This document shows positions 60,162-64,000 of a stretch of 64,000 nt of DNA, piece by piece. The stretch comes from Callorhinus ursinus. Taxonomy: Eukaryota; Chordata; Mammalia; Carnivora; Otariidae. A program made the translations under genes and the position numbers. Each line of letters starts with the position of its first letter. Positions within the stretch are counted from its first letter, which is position 1. The stretch covers positions 51,913,381 through 51,977,380 of the forward strand of contig NW_020312828.1 in NCBI RefSeq assembly GCF_003265705.1, written 5' to 3'. A model generated the notes under the pieces. It saw nothing but the letters and a program-made list of their open reading frames with translations. It had not been told where the DNA came from and did not search any database.

Positions 60162-63100
60162 CACACACCACTCTTTATCCATTCATCTGTTGATGGATAT
60201 CTTGACTCTTTCCATAGTTTGGCTATTGTGGACATTGCTGCTATAAACATCAGATGCACGTACCCCTTCAGATCCCTACATTTGTATCTTTGGGGTAAAT
60301 ACCCAGTAGTGCAATTGCTGGGTCATATTTTTGAGGAACTTCCATACTGTTTTCCAGAGTGGCTTCACCAGCTTGCATTCCCACCAACAGTGTAGGAGGG
60401 TTCCCCTTTTTCCGCATCCTCACCAACATCTCTCGTTTCCTGACTTGTTAATTTTAGCCATTCTGACGGGTGTGAGGTGGTATCTCATTGAGGTTTTGAT
60501 TTGGATTTCCCTGATGCCGAGCGATGTTGAGCACTTTTTCATGTGTCTGTTGGCCATTTGGATGTCTTCTTTGGAAAAATGTCTGTTCATGTCTTCTGCC
60601 CATTTCTTGATTGGATTATTTGTTCTTTGGGTGTTGAGATTTTGGATACTAGCCTTTTATCTGATATGTCATTTGCAAATATCTTCTCCCATTCTGTCGG
60701 TTGTCTTTTGGATTGGTTGACTGTTTCTTTTGCTGTACAAAAGCTTTTGATCTTGATGAGTTCCCAATAGTTCATTTTTTGCCCTTGCTTCCCTTGCCTT
60801 TGGTGATGTTTCTGGGAAGAAGTTGCTGTGGCTGAGGTGGAAGAGGTTGCTGCCTGTGTTCTCCTTTAGGATGTTGATGGACTCCTGTCTCACATTTAGG
60901 TCTTTCAACCATTTGGAGTCTATTTTTGTGTGTGGTGTAAGGAAGTGGTCCAGTTTCATTCTTCTGCATGTGGCTGTCCAATTTTCCAGGCACCATTTGT
61001 TGGAGATTGTCTTTTTTTTCCATTGGATATTCTTTCCTGCTTTGTTGAAAATGAGTTGACCGTAGAGTTGAGGGTCCATTTCTGGGCTCTCTATTCTGTT
61101 CCATTGATCTATGTGTCTTTTTGTGCCAGTACCATACTGCCTTGATAATTACAGCTTTGTAATAGAGTATGAAGTCTGGAATTGTGATACCACCAGCTTT
61201 CCTTTTCTTTTTCAACATTCCTCTGGCTATTCGGGGTCTTTTCTGGTTCCATGCAAATTTTAGGATTATTTGCTCTATTTCTTTGAAATAAGTGGATGGT
61301 ATTTTGATAGGGATCGCATTGAATGTGTAGATTGCTCTAGGTAGCATTGACATCTTCACAATATTTGTTCTTCCAGTCCATGAGCATGGAACGTTTTTCC
61401 ATTTCTTTGTGTCTTCCTCAATTTCTTTCATGAGTATTTTATAGTTTTCTGAGTACAGATCCTTTGCCTCTTTGGTTAGATTTATTCCTAGGTATCTTAT
61501 GGTTTTGGGTGCAATTGTAAATGGGATCGACTCCTTGATTTCTCTCTCTTCTGTCTTGTTGTTGGTGTATAGGAATGCCACTGATTTCTCTGCATTGATT
61601 TTATATCCTGCCGCTTGACTGAATTCCTGTATGAGTTCTAGCAGTTTTGGGGTGGAGTCTTTTGGGTTTTCCACATAGAGTATCCTATCATGTGCAGACA
61701 GTGAGAGTTTGACTTCTTCTTTGCCAGTTTGGATGCCTTTGATCTCTTTTTGTTGTCTGATTCCTGTGGCTAGGACTTCTAATACTATGTTGGATAGCAG
61801 TGGTGATAGTGGACATCCCTGCCACGTTCCTGACCTTAGGGGGAAAGCTCTCAGTTTTTCCCCATTGAGAATGATATTCGCTGTGGGTTTTTCATAGATG
61901 GCTTTTATGATACTGAGGTATTTACCCTCTCTGCCTATACTCTGAAGAGTTTTGATCAAGAAAGGTTGCTGTACTTTGTCAAATGCTTTTTTTGCATCTA
62001 TTGAGAGGATCATATGGTTCTTGTTCTTTCTTTTATTAATGTATTGTATCACATTGATTGATTTGCGGATGTTGAACCAACCTTGCAGCCCAGGAATAAA
62101 TCCCACTTGGTCGTGGTGAATAATGCTTTTAATGTACTGTTGGATCCTATTGGCTAGTATTTTGGTGAGCATTTTTGCATCCGTGTTCATCAAGGATATT
62201 GGTCTGTAATTCTCCTTTTTGTTGGGGTCTTTGGTTTGGGGATCAAGGTAATGGTGGCCTCATAAAACGAGTTTGGAAGTTTTCCTTCCATTTCTATTTT
62301 TGGAACAGTTTCAGAAGAATGGGTATTAATTCTTCTTTAAATGTTTGGTAGAATTCCTCTGGGAAGCCATCTGGCCCTGGGCTTTTGTTTGTTGGGAGAT
62401 TTTTGATGACTGCTTCAATTTCCTTAGTGGTTATAGGTTTGTTCAGGTTTTCTATTTCTTCCTGCCTCAGTTTTGGTAGTTGATACATCTCTAGGAATGC
62501 GTCCATTTCTTCCAGTTTATCTAATTTGCTGGCATAGAGTTGCTCATAATATGTTCTTATAATTGTTTGTATTTCTTTGGTGTTGGTTGTGATCGCTCCT
62601 CTTTCATTCATGATTTTATTTATTTGGGTCATTTCTCTTTTCTTTTTAATAAGTCTGGCCAGGGGCTTATCAATCTTGTTAATTCTTTCAAAGAACCAGC
62701 TCCTAGTTTTGTTGACTTGTTCTGCTGTTATTTTGGTTTCTAGTTCATTGATTTCTGCTCTGATCTTTATTATTTCTCGTCTCCTGCTGGGTTTAGGCTT
62801 TATTTGCTGTTTTTTCTCTAGCTCCTTTAGGTGTAGGGTTAGGTTGTGTATTTGAGACCTTTGTTTCTTGAGAAAGGCTTGTATTGCTATATACTTTCCT
62901 TTTAGGACTCCCTTTGCTGCATCCCAAAGATTTTGAACAGTTGTGTTTTCATTTTCATTGGTTTCCATGACTTTTTAAAATTCTTTTTTGATTTCCTGGT
63001 TGACTCATTCATTCTTTAGTAGGATGCTCTTTAGCCTCCATGTATTTGAGTTCTTTCCAACTTTCCTCTTGTGATTGAATTCTAGTTTCAAAGCCTTGTG

Positions 63101-63779
63101 GTCCGAAAATATGCAGGGATTGATCCCAATCTTTTTGTACTGGTTAAGACCTGATTTGTGACCTAGGATGTGTTCTATTCTGGAGAATGTTCCATGGGCA
63201 CTAGAGAGGAATGTGTATTCTGTTTCTTTGGGATGGAATGTTCTGAATATATCTGTGAAGTCCATTTGGTCCAGTGGGTCATTTAAAGTCTTTATTTCCT
63301 TGTTGATCTTTTGCTTAGATGAAATGTCCATTTCAGTCAGGGAGGTGTTAAAGTCCCCTACTATTATTGTATTGTTGTCGATGTGTTTCTTTGCTTTTGT
63401 TATTAATTGGCTTATAGAATTGGCTGCTCCCATGTTAGGGGCATAGATATTTACAATTGTTATATCTTGTTGAATAGACCCTTTAAGTAGAATATAGTGT
63501 CCTTCCTCATCTTTTATTACAATCTTTGGTTTAAAATCTAATTTTTCTGATAAGGATTGCTACTCCATCTCGCTTTTGGTGTCCATTAACGTGGTAAATG
63601 GTTTTCCACCTCCCCACTTTCAATCTGGGGTTGTCTTTGGGTCTAAAATGAGTCTCTTGCAGAGAGCATATCAATGGGTCATGTTTTTTAATTCAGTCTG
63701 ATAGCCTGTGTCTTCTGATTGGGGCATTTAGCCCATTTACATTCAGGGTAACTACTGAAAGATATGAATTTAGTGCCAT
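59981..63779 (-). pseudogene. L1 copy 3 ORF2 remnant
   Basis: ATG at 63779, stop at 59981-59983. The longest open piece is 473 codons (60772-62193), covering most of the reverse transcriptase. Shared with copy 2: SRIEHI in the endonuclease (63173-63175), a TAA in the linker (62975-62977), LFQK then TAG after a 1-nt deletion (62294-62296), a 4-nt deletion at about 62223-62250, and SAHDR in place of FADDM (61684-61698). Private changes include KKAFD for EKAFD and a TG expansion at 60115. It would make no functional protein. Confidence 0.95.
60115..60158. repeat. (TG)n microsatellite in L1 copy 3 ORF2
   Basis: About 22 TG units followed by TATACACACACC, at the same ORF2 position as in copy 2 and the old L1. 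Confidence 0.97.
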
Positions 63780-63860
63780 TGTATTGCCTGAAAGGTGACT
63801 GTTACTGTATATTGTCTGTGTTCCTTTCTGGTCTATGCTGCTTTTAGGCTCTCTCTTTGC

Positions 63861-64000
63861 TTAGAGGGCCCCTTTCAATATTTCTTGTCGGGCTGGTATT
63901 GTGTTTGCAAATTCCTTTAGTTTTTGTTTGTCCTGGAAGCTTTTTATCTCTCCTTCTGTTTGCAATGACAGCCTAGCTGGATATAGTTTTCTTGGCTGCA
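63861..64000 (-). pseudogene. L1 copy 3 ORF1, C-terminal end only
   Basis: The stop (63861-63863) and the last 45 or so codons are inside the window, ending LKGAL-stop in the frame matching copy 1 (LRGVL). This visible piece has no frameshift, but the rest lies outside, so its state is unknown. It is listed as a pseudogene only because the element is dead. Confidence 0.75.

Larger units (their letters stand above)
59509..64000 (-). mobile_element. LINE-1 copy 3, 5' part outside the window
   Basis: Minus-strand L1 with A tail (T run at 59509-59517), 3' UTR, a broken ORF2 and the end of ORF1 reaching the window edge. Its tail contains an extra TTCCAATTTATTTACTTATG-like stretch that is absent at the tail of copy 2, so the two are separate insertions unless the flanks were rearranged. 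It shares copy 2's ORF2 defects. Confidence 0.95.

Overview
The window is nuclear DNA of a carnivoran mammal, most likely a caniform of the bear, pinniped or mustelid side. The evidence is the repeats. There are ten copies of the tRNA-derived carnivore SINE (head GGCGCCTGGGTGGCTCAG, tail CAAATAAATAAAATCTT). There are also long LINE-1 (L1) elements whose 5' end reads GGCGGAGCAAGATGGCGG. Older mammal-wide repeats (MIR, L2, hAT) fill much of the rest. No host protein-coding exon or non-coding RNA gene could be supported, so the window is intergenic or deep intronic.

Layout. 1-15.7 kb: unique AT-rich sequence mixed with old L1 pieces, L2, MIR, an hAT relic and two SINEs. 15.77-22.66 kb: a full-length young L1 on the plus strand (copy 1) with a perfect 16-bp target-site duplication. 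It has a CpG-rich 5' UTR broken by a 100-N assembly gap, an open ORF1 (299 aa), an open ORF2 (1271 aa) and a 3' UTR with two G-quadruplex motifs. 22.7-26.3 kb: unique sequence, an L1 3' tail, a MIR and a SINE. 26.4-40.5 kb: an old minus-strand L1 split by a second full-length minus-strand L1 (copy 2, 28.48-35.55 kb). 40.5-59.5 kb: mostly unique sequence with SINEs, L2, MIR and relics of ancient L1 and hAT elements. 59.5-64 kb: a third minus-strand L1 (copy 3) whose 5' part lies beyond the window.

Only copy 1 could make working proteins: ORF1 (RNA-binding trimer) and ORF2 (endonuclease plus reverse transcriptase) act together on their own transcript. Copies 2 and 3 are dead. They share the same set of ORF2 defects relative to copy 1: both catalytic centres altered, one common stop, and a 1-nt and a 4-nt deletion. 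Their 3' junctions differ. This suggests a defective L1 lineage that was copied by proteins supplied from elsewhere, and it is the observation most worth testing.

Limits: repeat family names were assigned by eye. Boundaries of old repeats are good to tens of bases only, and no alignment or database search was run.
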